DNA of 64,000 bases. It comes from Lichenostomus cassidix. Lineage: Eukaryota; Chordata; Aves; Passeriformes; Meliphagidae. Of this stretch, positions 13,619 through 25,712 are shown piece after piece. Location of the stretch: positions 82,558,350 to 82,622,349 of the forward strand of contig CM039183.1 of NCBI GenBank assembly GCA_008360975.2. The letters are read 5' to 3'. Made by a program: the position numbers and the translations under genes. The notes beneath the pieces were generated by a model. The model saw nothing but the letters and a program-made list of their open reading frames with translations, had not been told where the DNA came from and did not search any database. How positions within the stretch are numbered: position 1 is the first letter of the stretch; each line of letters opens with the position of its first letter.

Positions 13619-14474
13619 CTAATCAGCAGCCAGTAATAATTGATTCTACCAATGTTCTGCTAAATTCCTTCTTAAAGCACTTGTTAGTCATGCCGCACAA
13701 TGAGTCAACCAACAAACTGCAGGCCTTTGACTTTTGTCTGACTTGCTGGGACTCATTAGTAGATGTTCTATCCCACATGAATAGATATTGTACTTAATGC
13801 AGATACATATCCCTCCCTGCCCTTATCTTGACCCATGAGCCTTTCATTATACCTTCTCTCCTCCATCCAGCTGAGGAGGGGAATGACAGGGAGGCTTTGG
13901 CAGGCACCCAGTGTCCTGCCAGGGTCAATGCACCACGCAGTGAAACCTCTGCCCCCAGAGACTGCAGAACCCGGCTGAAAGATGCCATGGTCTGACTTTG
14001 AAGTGAGTTCTGCTTTGAGCAGGAGCTTGGACTGGAAGACTCAAAGAGGCTTTTTTCAACCTAAATACTTCTGTATTTGTAAGTACTGGATATAACATTA
14101 ATATATTATTGCATCTGCATCCACTTCTGCTTCAGGAGCTATGGTTACTTTTTTCCATAGAACAAATGGACTTTCCACAGTGATGTAATATAGGAGTGCT
14201 ATAATATACCCAATACATTACACAAATATATAAGTCTAGTCTTCAGAATTTCTAGTAGAAAATCTCTGTCTGCAATGCAATGAGACTTTGGAGGCACATT
14301 TTGTAGCATATCACTTAAGTGCTGGGAACAAGTTCTACTCTGAAAATCAAATATAGTACAAGTTTGCATATAAATTCTATTAAGGACTGTAAATAAAACA
14401 GAATCCAGGAGGGTAAAGTGCACATTTGGCGCACACCATTGGCAAGTCTTATCTTCTAGACTAGAGAAAGGTGA
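13619..14474. other. Unique non-coding sequence
   Basis: Nothing recognisable was found. The part at 13.8-13.99 kb is somewhat GC-richer than its surroundings, without a family resemblance. Confidence 0.5.
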
Positions 14475-15292
14475 AGATCAACACATGCTTCAAGGTTTAA
14501 TAACTCATTCAAGACTCATGCATAAGCACAGGCTGGGCAGAGAGTGGATCAAAAGCAGCCCTGGAGAGAAAGACTTTGGGGTTGTTTCTGGACAAAAAGT
14601 TCAACATGACTTGGCAATGCATGCTCACAGCCCAGAAAGTCAACCACATCCAGGGCTGCATCAAAAGAAGTGTGGCCAGAGGTAGAGGGAGGTGATTCTC
14701 CCTCTCTATTCTGGTGAGATCCCACCTGGAGTGCTGCATCCAGCTCTGGAGCCCTCAGCACAAGACAGACATTGACCTATTGGGACATCTCCCAGAGAAG
14801 AGCCACTAAGCTGATTAGAGTGCTGGACCACCTCTCCTGTGAAGACAGGCTGAGAGAATCAAGGTTGTTCAGCCCCTTGCCAGGAGAGAAGGCTCCAGGA
14901 AGACCTTAGAGCAGCCTTCTGTTACCTAAAAGGTCCTACAAGAAAGCAGGAGAGGGACTTCTCACAAGGGCATGCAGTGATAGGCAAGGGGGAATGCCTT
15001 AAACTGAAGCATGGGAGATTTAGGTTAAATATTAGGAAGAAATTCTTTGCTGTGAGGGTGCTGAGGCACTGGAGCAGGTCACCCTGAGAAGGTGTACCCA
15101 CAGCTTCTGAATCCCCATTCCTGGAGGTGTTCAAGACCAGGTTGGATGGGGCTCTGAGCAACCTGGTCTAGTGGAAGGTGTTCCTGCCCATGGCAGAGGG
15201 GTTGGACCTGGATGGTCTTTAAAGTCCCTTCTATCCCAAACCATTCTGTGATTCTGTTTTTCTATGATACTGTGATTCTGTGATTCTATAAT
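14475..15292 (+). mobile_element. CR1 LINE 3' end, plus orientation
   Basis: This is the 3' part of a CR1 element in sense orientation. It opens within the end of ORF2: the plus frame from 14485 reads HRLGREWIKSSPGEKDFGVV, matching the CR1 polyprotein segment that follows the reverse transcriptase. It continues through GTGATTCTCCCTCTCTATTC, the 'TGAGAGAATCAAGGTTGTTC' segment, the 'ATTAGGAAGAAATTCTTTGC' segment, 'GGTGTTCAAGACCAGGTTGG', and the tail AAAGTCCCTTCTATCCCAAA. It ends in diverged ATTCTGTG octamers to about 15290. Frameshifts and stops interrupt the coding part. It is 5'-truncated, complete at the 3' end, and the least decayed CR1 copy in the window. Confidence 0.96.
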
Positions 15293-15769
15293 AAGTGACA
15301 AAAATCCATCTTGTGAGCAGTTTTTCTCCCCTTCACCTCACTTCATAAAAATGGAAAATCTCAAAGAACATTACTGGTAGTTTCAGCTGCTACAGCCTTC
15401 AGATGCAACCCCCCTATAATTACATCCTACTGACAAAGGCATAAATGTGGTTTCTTCTCATTAAGGCTTGCATGGAGGGCAAAATAAAATTAAGAAGTGA
15501 GTAAGAATTTACAGTAAAAGAATGTAATTTCCTTTTGCTGAATTTCTTTAGACCTGAATCAATTAAAATGACATTTGCTTACTTCCTTTGTGTTTAGGTA
15601 TTAAAAATTGCTTGTTTGGTTTTATTCCTGTAATACCAACTAAATTGGAGGCCCAGTGTACTGGATCTTGTCCAAACACAATACAAGTTTTCACTTGGAA
15701 GAGATTTCTTATAGCACAGTTACAGAAAACAGACACAGCGGGAAAAAATAAAGTTTCTTGTTCCCATAT

Positions 15770-15882
15770 CACAGTTGGAGACCATGTCACAGTAAAGGTA
15801 AGGGACTTGCTTAAGGCTACACAGAAAGTCTTTAAATGTGGAATAAACCTGAACCTTTTAAGTCTCAGCCCAATCCTACAGT
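15770..15882 (+). mobile_element. MIR-like SINE relic
   Basis: The stretch AGGGACTTGCTTAAGGCTAC at 15801-15820 followed by ACAGAAAGT, a divergent middle, GAATAAACCTGAACC and TCTCAGCCCAATCC resembles the core and 3' part of the MIR SINE (typically 'GTGACTTGCCCAAGGTCACACAGC ... GATTCGAACCCAGGTCTGTCTGACTCCAAAGCCC'). The order and spacing of these blocks fit over about 85 bases. MIR copies are known in bird genomes as rare, old relics. The 5' part with the tRNA-derived promoter boxes is not recognisable. The call is by eye against a remembered consensus, so it should be tested by alignment. Confidence 0.5.
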
Positions 15883-18385
15883 CACAAAACCATCGTCCAC
15901 TCACCCACCACTTGCTTTGCCATAGTCTGTCAGGACTCTGATTTAGAATATCACTGTGGGCAAAGTGTTTATTCACAATAGATGAGAAAAGTGAGTCAGG
16001 AGAGGGAATGAGTACAGTTAAGCAGTGTATTAATCAAAATAAAAGCAAATATTCAGGAAAGCCAGGTGCAGTCTAGATTAGCACCTGGTTGATATAGTTC
16101 TGCAGTTTATCCATGAAAAGGAGAAACAATCCTCAGAGCAATACATAAGAATAGTCTTGGAAAAAATTTTTTCCAAACTTATATAACCTTTGTTCTCAGT
16201 TTTCCCAGAAACTCTAAAAGGAATGGGGCATCATTATTAATTATAATTATTATTAAAGAACGAAAGAAAAATGTTTGCATTTATCCACCCACACACTCAA
16301 ATCTTGCCCCTCTGTCCCTCATGCCTCCCTTCAACACTGAACACTTTTTTTACTGCCAGCCAGCACATTATGTCTAAAATTAAACTGTAAGCACTTTTGG
16401 ATAGGGGAGAAACCCAGTCCTACAAGCTTGGCAAAACTATAAGCCTACTTGTAGGTGCTGTAAAACCCAACACTGCAAAAAAAGTGGAATCATTTCCATA
16501 GTTTATATATCGCTGAAGTGCTTTCCTTCAAAGTAAACTAATAGTCAGGATTCACTATCTATTCTATCCTTTTTAGTGCAATCTGTTTACTCAGGCCATG
16601 CACCTCTCCTTTTTCCCCAGCTGGAACTGAAAGCATGAAGGATGCAGCAACACCTTTCACATGGCTGGATATTAAACTAGGATCTGCCCAGCAAAAATAA
16701 ATCCCTAAGGTTCAAACATCACAATGGTCAAAGTTTATCAGAAATTGTTCTTTCCTATTGTGAACCATTTTTCCAGTGACAGATGAAGTGCAGAGGATTG
16801 CATTAAGCCTTGGATAGTAATTTGATAATCCTCAATAGCAGAAAATGTATTTTCCCATGCCATCATTTGAACTGTGTGCTATGACACATGCTCTACAAGA
16901 GCATACTGCTGTAGGTACATAGCAGTACAATGCAAAACACAGGGCAATTATATTTGGCCTCTAGTGGTTCAATCTGGATCATATAATTGTTCAGGCTGAA
17001 AAAAACAGATGGTTTCTCCTCATGCATTCATTGAGTATCAGACAGTAAAACATATGCCTTAGGCAGGAACTTCTCATAAAATTATTCAAGTTCTGCCATA
17101 GCCTTGTATTTTATCAAAAGCAGCCACTTCCATTTTGTTTCAGCAGTAATCAGTTTTGTTGCAGATCCTTTCATCTTACTCCCCGGCTCCTGAAAGCATA
17201 CACTAATTGGAGAAAAGCCAGTTTATGTAAGATAATATAACTCAGAAGCTTTGATATTTAATCAATCCTTCTCTCATAAACTTTTCTTATTGGTTAATTA
17301 GGACCTACCAATTCTCCATTTCTATAATTTTCATCAGAATTTTACTACAGTTTGTGATTTAGGCGCTGTTCATATGGAAGAGGATGTTCAGCTTAAAGCA
17401 ATTGTTAAAACATTACTCAGGAAGTATGATAAGGACCAAAAATACACCCAAGGAAGATCTTCTTTAAGAGCTATTTTGCTACATAATTTGATGCTAGGAT
17501 TAACATAATCAGAAGTTAAACATCTGCAAACTTTTGTGGCCTCTTCTGTAAATAATAAAAATGTATCACTGTTAAAGTGGCATAATTAAACAATTAGACC
17601 ACCAGAGTTATTTTCCAGTATTATTTGAGGTCTGATTTAATCCCCATAAGGCTAAGGGCATTCAGGATTATGACCAAAACTGTTTGCAAACCATTGGCAG
17701 TGCCATTATCCTGGATTTTGTGTGGAAGGTAGAAAATGTTTGAAAGCTTTTGCTGACTTTCACTACAACCCAAAAAGTAGCTCTTTTCCCACTGGTACAG
17801 TAATGCAGTTGCTTGCAAATTCAGAGCAAGTTGTTTGCATTCTGAGTCTACAAAGAAGCCATTAGAGTTCCTCCCATAAGTAATTCTTTCCACAGCCAGG
17901 GGCAGTGCCCATGCTTTCTTGACAGTGAGCAGGATCTTGCTGAGTTGAGTACCCAAGTGCTGCCTTTACATGATTTTTTAATCCTCCAATGCATAAAATC
18001 TCTGTGAAGCATTAGATAAATAAACGTGCTGAAAATTTTACTGGATGGATAGCACCAATAGATACATTACAGGTTTAGGTAAGTGGATAAAATACCCAGA
18101 GAAAACCCTATTAAAAAAATGGAAGGAAAGAAAGACAGTTTTTCACAGTACTGTTACACTTTCATGGGGACTATTAGTTTTGGTGAAGAGCTCTTGCAAA
18201 GAACACAAAGACAGGTATTTGATAAACAGGCTGCCCTACATGAGATCTCTGCCTTGGCTAGATGTTAGCAGCACTCTCACCCTCCTTGATGGTGAGAAAG
18301 GGAGACTTCACTCACAGCTTCAGTGTCCCATACAGCTCTTGGGAACAGAAGAAAAATCATCACCTCCTGGACCAGGAGTTACTAT

Positions 18386-18387
<2 letters not shown>
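15883..18387. other. Unique non-coding sequence
   Basis: No gene recognised. The minus frame 17621-17956 (111 codons, TTG start, so no ATG at its listed start) reads smoothly (for example VKKAWALPLAVERITYGRNS) but shows no recognisable domain and has no clear splice or promoter context. It is treated as a chance ORF. Around 17.28-17.45 kb the sequence holds homeodomain-like TTAATTAGG and other non-random-looking words that might mark a conserved element. Confidence 0.45.
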
Positions 18388-18427
<40 letters not shown>

Positions 18428-18428
18428 C
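18388..18428. repeat. (ACATAT)n microsatellite
   Basis: About seven uninterrupted copies of the hexamer TACATA/ATATAC. The run is open in all frames and by itself prolongs several apparent ORFs at 18.0-18.6 kb (Tyr-Ile or His-Ile or Tyr-Thr repeats), which are therefore not genes. A locus of this purity is likely to vary in length between individuals. Confidence 0.95.
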
Positions 18429-20739
18429 AATTTACAAAGCAGCAAGTTCCCACAAGGAGGAATTATGCATATTGTTCAACTGAGAGTGGGTGTACCATGT
18501 TCCATCCCAAAACAGACATGAATGCTCAAGGCAGGAAGGCAGAGCAAACCTGCCAGCACCCTCAGCCTCTGGGCATTTCCTGGTGCCTCTGAGCAGAGAG
18601 TTATTGGAAGTGAGTGGAAGTGCCCTCTCTGATAGGATATGGAAACAGAAACACTGAGCATTTTTCTAGCTTCAGGAAGAACTGAAAGTGAAAACATCAT
18701 CCAGTGCAGGCATGAGGCAGACATTCACACCGGTCCTGCAGTATCTGCCTTAAAAAGTAATCTTTTCAACATTCCTATAAAACAGATAATGCGCTGCTGA
18801 CATGGTGGAAAAGAATACAGTTTTAACAGTTTTGATAGCGCAAGCCATATGGATTAAATTTTCCATCATTTATAGTTTCAGTGTGACTTGTTTATGCAAG
18901 AAAATGAGATATGACAAAGGTTATTACAATTTGTTAAAAATGTTTGACAAAAGCTTCATGGAGAATAAGCGCTCTTCCATAGAAAAAGCTCATAAATTTC
19001 TCCTGTAGACTTTCTTTAAAATGGCTTGCACTTCAACCTTTTCTTTCAAAAGCATGTCCAGGGCTTGATACTGCACTGCCTTCCACCCAGAAATAGTACA
19101 ACCCTGGCTGTGGAGAGGTAGAGTATGAAGACCTCACAGTCTTAAAATGGGAAAATAAACTGGAAACTTTATAAATAATTATTGAGATTTGAAAAAAATA
19201 TTGCAGCAAACCTATCTTTTTATATAATCTTTCTTTGCATTAATTTCTACCTTTTTCGGAAATACAGAAATTTGAACTGAATTTCAAGCCTGACATTTTT
19301 TAAGAACTGAGCATGCTGCTGAAGCAAATTATTTAGAAAGGTGAGTTTTGTCAGTCTGTGATGGATAAATTTTGTTTTAAAAATATTTTTCATTCAACTG
19401 TGGGATGTTTATTCATTCTGAAAATCAGAACAGTTTATCAACAGTTTTATTCTAAAAATTAGAAACAGTTTATATTTGTGAAAAAAGTGTTGTCAACCTA
19501 AATTGTCCTTTTCTTACACATTTTTAAGGAATCGTATTTTTAGCAGAGTCTGCTAAGGGATTGTTTTTGGCTTCCATTGACAAAGCAATGAAGAGGCTAT
19601 AACAGGAGATGATATCAAAACAAAGCAAATCAAATAGCTCAGGTACCTATGGGGCACAAATAAAAGTGTCATTAAATGCACATTTGATAAAACATTCCAT
19701 CAAAGACAAAAAATAAAACATCAAGGTAAGTTTCTCCAGAGTTCTAAAAAAGGAGGCATGGTTCTTCCTTGAGCAAGCACATTAGCTTAAAAGAAAAGAA
19801 AAGAAAACAAAACAAGAAATGCTTTTTCTTAATAATCAGAGGTACTTGTGACCTAGATATTTTCTTTTTTCATTGGCTTCAACAGGAGATATTTTTGACA
19901 GAAAAATAAGAATAAAGCATGTGCTCTTCCAGATTTTAACTTTTAGTGATTGGGAAACATAACAGTGACTCGCTGCAAATCTGTGGAAAATTACAAAATG
20001 CTTGTTTTAACACTCCAAAAGCATAGGTCCTTTTGTAAACCAAAATTTTCAAATGTGAATGCTTAATTTAGTAAATAAAATTTGTATTTAGAGAACTCTG
20101 TAGTTTTTTTCTTTTGCATCAAATAGCTCCAACTTTCAGTGACAAGTCTGGTAGATTACATAGCAACCTTTGCTTGACCACAGATACTTCACAAGAAAAT
20201 TAATTAAAATATTATTATAAACTATGTTGTCTTTACCACTGAGCACATGTTGCAGAATTTCTATAAGTTTTTTAAACATATAAAATATTAAGATAAAAAC
20301 TTCATTATAATGAAATAGAAAAAATTTAAAGAATTACAATATGAAGCTGGAGAAGTGAAAACCATTATACAGCCTTTTCTTTAAAATAATTTTTCTATTG
20401 CACTCTATTTGTTCTGACCTTTTTCACAGTCTAGGGCAAAGGGAAGCACTCAAATAATCTTTTTCTGTAAAAGTGATTGCTAACATACTGTACTCAGATG
20501 TCTTGCTAACCAGAAAAATAATCCTTAATATAAGACATGTATAGATGTGCAAGAAAGAAATGTGCTCTGTAATTGCCAGGATAATCCACTACAAAATCAG
20601 CTTTTCTGGTCTTCAGGTTTTAAGATAAAAATATTGCCACTACCTCATATTAATTTTTTTTTTTTGAGTAAAAGAGCAAACTTAACAGAAAAATTATAGG
20701 ACTGTTGGGTATTTTTTATGTCACAAGAGTTGCCTGTTT
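18429..20739. other. Unique AT-rich non-coding sequence
   Basis: No gene or interspersed repeat recognised. A short (AAAAG)n tract lies at 19790-19815. The rest is A/T-rich with dense stops. Confidence 0.55.
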
Positions 20740-21065
20740 GCTTGGTGCTCAGAGTGCAGCTCTGGCTCTGGCAAAGCCAAGGTGTGATTTAGTGTAATGG
20801 GGCCAGACATCAATTACCTTCATTGCCTAATTGACCATCAGTGGCCAACAGTGCCAACATGCTGGCTTTGGCAGCTAAAACTAAGAAAGAAACACACTGT
20901 ATTGGGAGAAAAAAAGCCTGTCAACCTTATCCTCTGGAGTTAGTCCCACTCACTGTGACTCAGCTGGACCCCTGATTAAAGTGACAGGGAATGACACTGC
21001 CATGGCTGCTGATTCACCATTAAATCCTGAGGACTGCCATTAGAATCATCTTGGCCAGGGTAAAA
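20740..21065. promoter_or_regulatory. Candidate conserved non-coding element (enhancer-like)
   Basis: This block differs from the neighbouring AT-rich DNA. It has balanced base composition, no simple repeats, no coding frame, and a dense set of transcription-factor-like words: CAATTA at 20811-20816 and CTAATTGA at 20827-20834 (homeodomain cores), TGACTCAG at 20956-20963 (AP-1-like), and GTGACAGG at 20981-20988 (MEIS/TALE-like). CTGGCAAAGCCAA at 20768-20780 recurs nearly inverted as TGGCTTTGGCAG at 20863-20874. Such texture is typical of developmental enhancers conserved across vertebrates. Function and conservation are inference only; motif matches of this length also occur by chance. Confidence 0.35.
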
Positions 21066-21465
21066 CAACAGTTTCCTAGACAATTCCTAGGAGTTACCAT
21101 TTGTCTGGATGAAATTTTTCTCTGGACTTGCTAGTACATATTTTACTATGGATAGGCACTTCTGGATATCAATTTATTGTGTTGAAAAATACTATTAAAT
21201 GAGCCGATTTAGCAAATGAGCTGTAATTTTCAAACAGTGAGGATATTTCACATCTGAGTACCTAAGGATATATCACAGCACAAGCCTGCCAGAGTTCTAG
21301 AAGCGTTTGGACAATGCTGTCAGGCACATGGTGTGATTCTTAGGGCTGTCCTGTGCAGGGCCAGGAGCTGGGCATTGCTGATCCTGGTGAGTACCTCCCA
21401 ACTCAGACTAGTCTCTGATTCTCTGATTTCAGTACTGTTTTACATCCTAATCAAAGGTAAAGAAA

Positions 21466-21662
21466 GGGACAAAAATCGATTGAAAATTTAGTCATTCAAA
21501 TGCAGGTGACTGATTGACATATTTTAATAAAAGCTTGGGATTAAGACAATTAGCCCAACTTGACTGTGATAGGTTGATACTGCAGGAAGCACCTGAGTCA
21601 GCTGTGCATTTTCACCTAAAATACTTCATCCTATTGAAGAGCTCTGGAACAAAAATCGATTT
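21466..21662. promoter_or_regulatory. Candidate regulatory block bounded by a 13-base direct repeat
   Basis: ACAAAAATCGATT occurs twice, starting at 21469 and 21649, exactly 180 bases apart, each preceded by GG or GA. Between the copies are ACTGATTGACAT (PBX/HOX-like TGATTGAC), GACAATTAGC and CACCTGAGTCAGCTG (overlapping E-box and AP-1-like words). CpG-containing words are rare in this window, so two copies of an ATCGAT word are notable. The block may belong with the candidate element just upstream. It could also be a decayed local duplication; no further similarity between the flanks of the two copies is evident. Confidence 0.25.
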
Positions 21663-24148
21663 CCTAATTTCCCCTATTTTTCGCCAGTAGTCTATTATAT
21701 ACTGGGTTTTGCTTTGGTTTTGCGTTTGTTTTCCAGTCATGTATAGCCAACAACACTGACAATTAAGGGAATTTTTCAGGGGAAAGGACACTCAAATGCA
21801 GTCATACTAAGATACTGTACTGTAATACATGAGCAAAAGGAACTTCTTGTACTCATACCTCTCAAGAAGGCATCTTAGCAGCCCTTGGCTACTTCCATAA
21901 TTTTTTATCCTTCCAGATGTGTGAACAAAGAAGTGCCCACAAATTCTCCAATAATAGCTTTCCAGGTTGCAAAATAACACAGTTGTTCTGGAAATAATGC
22001 TGAATTTGATGATATAGATGAAGAATCTATGGGATACTTGGCTTTGTATGGGGATTCCAATTTATTTGCTGTCATTAAATGTGGTTATCTCACACGTTAA
22101 CCAGAATGCTAAATAAGAAAGACAATAAAGCACACTGTAAAAAAAATTTCTTTTTAAATAAAAAAAAATATTTTAAGTGGAAACATCAGATCTTTGATGT
22201 GTATTGTACACATCACTGTATCAGCCTGTGGTGGCTGTGGGAGGAATGGTACCAAATGATTAAAAATCACAGATACCAATTAATCTGATTGCTTTATGAT
22301 GTTTTAATTCAGCAAGGTGATTAAGACAGGAATGATTTATCATATTTAATACACTGAAATATAGAAGAATATTTTTGAGCACTCCATTGTGGAGTGTTAA
22401 AAAGGAGAATGAGGAGGCAAGAGCAAGTCTATCTGAAAAAAACCCCATATATTCATAATGCAATTAAAAAAAAAGTGGTAAGCATAACAGAGTATTTACA
22501 AGTCTAGGCTACCTTATAGCCCCAATGCCCCTCACAGCTACAACAGAAATCTAAGCAGCCACAAATGCCAGGACTCATTAAACTTGGCAGAAGAAGGTCA
22601 TAATGTTATCAAGAATTAGCATTTAAAAACAATTTCTTCAGTGTACCCAGTGTACCAAGATCTAGGTCTTCTTTCTCAAACTTTATTTACTCCTAGTAAC
22701 TAATAGCTAGGTTTTGGTTTTTATTGAAATTTTACAGTTGACTTCAGTGGAAGTATGGTTTGTGTTGGGAGTTATGATCTGACTCATAAATATCACCAGA
22801 GCAAAGAAAATCCTGTTAATTTCCTATAGTTCTCTCCCAGTAGTAAACAAGGATATAAATGGAACACAGAATATTTTTCCAGCATAATGCACTGTTAGTA
22901 TTAAACTTACTTCTAAGAATCAATCACTGCACTTTAGCTCAAGGGTGTTCAGTTTTATACCACACCATTAGTCTTGTCTTCCTTAATCTAAATAAGTCCT
23001 GCACTTTCTGGAATCTGAAGTGCCCTTTCTTGTTGTTAGGCAGCAGTACTAACAGACCAGAACCTGATGGCAGAAGCATGTGAGATTGCAAAAGAAGAAT
23101 CCCATCTTGAAAGGTCCAAATGACAATGAAATTTTCTCGAGTTTAACTTATTTACAGCAACACTTATCTCCTCTCTGTGCTCATCCATACAATATTGACA
23201 GGAAAGCAGCACAAAGTCTCAAAAGTGTGTGTGTGGGGGGAATGGGGTGTTCACCTATTTCCTCATATACTTAAGTTTTTTTGTGTTTAAAAGCAAAGAG
23301 CAGATACACACTTTGTCAAGCACTAGGTCTTATTAGAGAGGGCACAAAAAACAGCTTATGGCTTTGTATCACACACCACTTTGAGAACAGAACACTTGCA
23401 GAGCTGTTCAGGTCTTGGGACCTAAAGCAAGATGTAACACTTTTCACAATAAGCCTTTATTCTGTCTGAGTCTCTATAGTCAAAGCCCAGTGATGTGACT
23501 CATTTCCTCCATTTTTTCAGGGTCTTTTATCTCATAATCATTCCAACTGGAAAGAGTGTTATGTAATTTCTTCCATGCACCAAACAAGATATTCTGAAGT
23601 CCCTGCAAGGTAGGGCTGCAGAGCACACCAGCAGTGACTGCAGGCAGTGGAGGGGAAGAGAAGCACCTTGTGTGCCCAGAGCAGGACTTGCCTTTCCTGG
23701 GGTGTCTGTCTACTGCTCACGTCTGGCTTCCATGTGCCAAAGCTGTGCTTCTGCATTGCTTTGGCAACAGTAATGTTTCTGTTCCAATAACGAGTTATTT
23801 TATTAAATGCGGAGTTGCAAAGGTTCTGGAACAACGACTGCACTCATGCAGAATGTTAAGTACACAAAGTGATCGCTTACTTTCCATATGGGGAAAAACT
23901 TGCCCTTTGATCTTAAACTCATTAAAGCTGCTGCTGGCCTGTTTGAAACAACACAAGAGTGCTTTTACTTTCCAACATTTTATCTTACAGTGGCTTTCAC
24001 TCTTTGCCAAAATTGTTCTGCTCAGAAATTTGTGTGAAACAAGTTTGCATTTATAGGACATGTTGCAGGCACAGAGATAGCTCTATATGAATTTCACTGT
24101 AGCAGATCAGTTTCCTTTCACACATGATGATCCTGAAAGCACTTATCT
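21663..24148. other. Unique non-coding sequence
   Basis: No gene recognised. A run of A residues lies at 22138-22175. The plus frame at 23634-24056 (140 codons) shows no family resemblance and no regular composition, and it is considered chance. Confidence 0.5.
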
Positions 24149-24288
24149 AAGTGTTTAAGGCCAAGCTGGATGGGGCTTTGAGCAATCTGATCTAGTTGAA
24201 GGTGTCCCTGCCTACAGCAGGTGCATTGGATTAGATGGTCTTTAAAGGTCACTTCCAACCCAAAGCATTCTACGATTCTGTGATTCCA
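24149..24288 (+). mobile_element. CR1 LINE 3' tail fragment, plus orientation
   Basis: The sequence runs GTGTTTAAGGCCAAGCTGGA, TGGGGCTTTGAGCAATCTGA, then 'TAGTTGAAGGTGTCCCTGCC', 'GGTCACTTCCAACCCAAAGC' and ends ACGATTCTGTGATTCCA. This is the last roughly 140 bases of a CR1 element in sense orientation. Only the 3' end was inserted or survives. Confidence 0.95.
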
Positions 24289-25535
24289 TGTGCATAGTTT
24301 GATCAGGGATGATTGAGAGTACATGCTGCCAAACACTCTGTACTTCCAAGGCTGGAGAAGCAGCCCTGGAGATCCACTGGTTAACCACACAGCTGAAGCC
24401 AGTTTCTTGGAGCTTCAATATGCAAAGTAGTAGCTTTCAGTCGTTGCATGGAATATACTAGCAAACAGGATTGTAACTTCCCACAACCAGGGAACAGGCA
24501 GACATGCATCTTTGCCAGAAGGAGAAAAACACCTCTACAAGGAGGTCCCATTAGTTGGTATATTTCAGCTAAGAATGACTCCTGAGTCTGTGAGAGCCAA
24601 GGGAACCTTGCTCCGTGACTCCCAACACAGCATAATACCCCCTTTAGTGTACGCAGTCCAGACAACTCCATCATAAGACACAATAGTGCTGTTTCCCTAT
24701 ATTATCAACGTGAAACTGAGATACATGGTAATTTTGCCTCCTACAATTCATAAAGGTTCACATTAAAAATCAGTACAGGGTAGGCACTGAAGAGCTTTTG
24801 CAAATTCTGAACCTATGAGAGTCTAAATTCTTAACTGCCTTTTTAAAACATTAACTCAAGTGCACAGGAGAAGTTTGCTAGAGTTGAGAATTGGACCTTC
24901 CTAGGCTAGGAGTGATTTAAGTTATACATGAGACCCAGACAGAGCACTGCCAGCACAGCCAGGAATCGTTCTTAATTGAGATACCACAGCTGACTGTACC
25001 TCCTTGTAGTGAGAGAGCTGTTTTTCTCCTTCCAACAGAGATGCCTGTCTGCCTGTCTGCTAATTCCTCAGGAAGCCTGACAAGTGAAAGAGTGGATTTG
25101 GGGTGAGCCAAAAATGTTGTATATATTTATGTGTAAAAAACAAGTTCTACTCTTTTCATACACTTTGTGATCCATTATGAACATTTTTTTATGTAGCTTT
25201 AAAGAATGAATGCTGATTTAACACTGGGCATCTTGATTTAACTGAAAAATCATGTAACGGTATCCATCCATTCATATGGGAGCACACAGATAAAAAAGTA
25301 ACCAAATCAACCAATATATCAAAGCAACAGAAACCCTTGTCAACTTAAGATCACTTAGTCAAACCTTCCCATAAAACTGCATGAAATAAATAACTTTTTA
25401 GTATGCCCAGGGTATCAGTGAACTCAGAGAATCACAGACAAATAAATAAACAAAAACCTGTCTGTTAAAATCAGCATATTAATCTCTAACAAAACTAAAG
25501 CTACACTGGTTTCTTTTACAAGGGAAGTTCATAAA
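24289..25535. other. Unique non-coding sequence
   Basis: Nothing recognisable. ORFs on the minus strand here run partly through the CR1 tail or lack any family resemblance. Confidence 0.5.
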
Positions 25536-25712
25536 AATCACAATCCTATGTTGGCTGGAAGGGACCTCCAGCAGTTTTCTTGTCTAGCCCCTGCAGAAAG
25601 CAAGTTCAATTACATCAGCTTGCTCAAGGTCATGTCCAGTCGAGTGGTGAGTGTCTGCAGGGAAGGAGACTGCGGCCTCTCTGGACAGCCTGGTACAACA
25701 CCTGATTGCCTG
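25536..25712 (-). mobile_element. CR1 LINE 3' fragment, minus orientation, diverged
   Basis: The plus strand reads GCTGGAAGGGACCTCCAGCA, then CTTGTCTAGCCCCTGCAGAAAG, GCTCAAGGTCATGTCCAGTC and 'GGAGACTGCGGCCTCTCTGG'. This order matches the complement of a CR1 3' end. The terminal octamers are only faintly visible. The copy is older than the others nearby and stops before the reverse transcriptase. Confidence 0.75.

Noticed and set aside
14485..14761. ORFs on both strands at the start of the 14.5 kb CR1
   Set aside because: The plus frame is the decayed CR1 ORF2 end; the minus frames are its antisense shadows.
15563..15976. 137-codon minus frame and 117-codon plus frame
   Set aside because: They cross the MIR-like relic and show no protein family resemblance.
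18045..18592. 158-codon plus frame and two overlapping frames
   Set aside because: All run through the (ACATAT)n microsatellite, giving His-Ile, Tyr-Ile or Tyr-Thr repeats; the remaining parts lack any domain.
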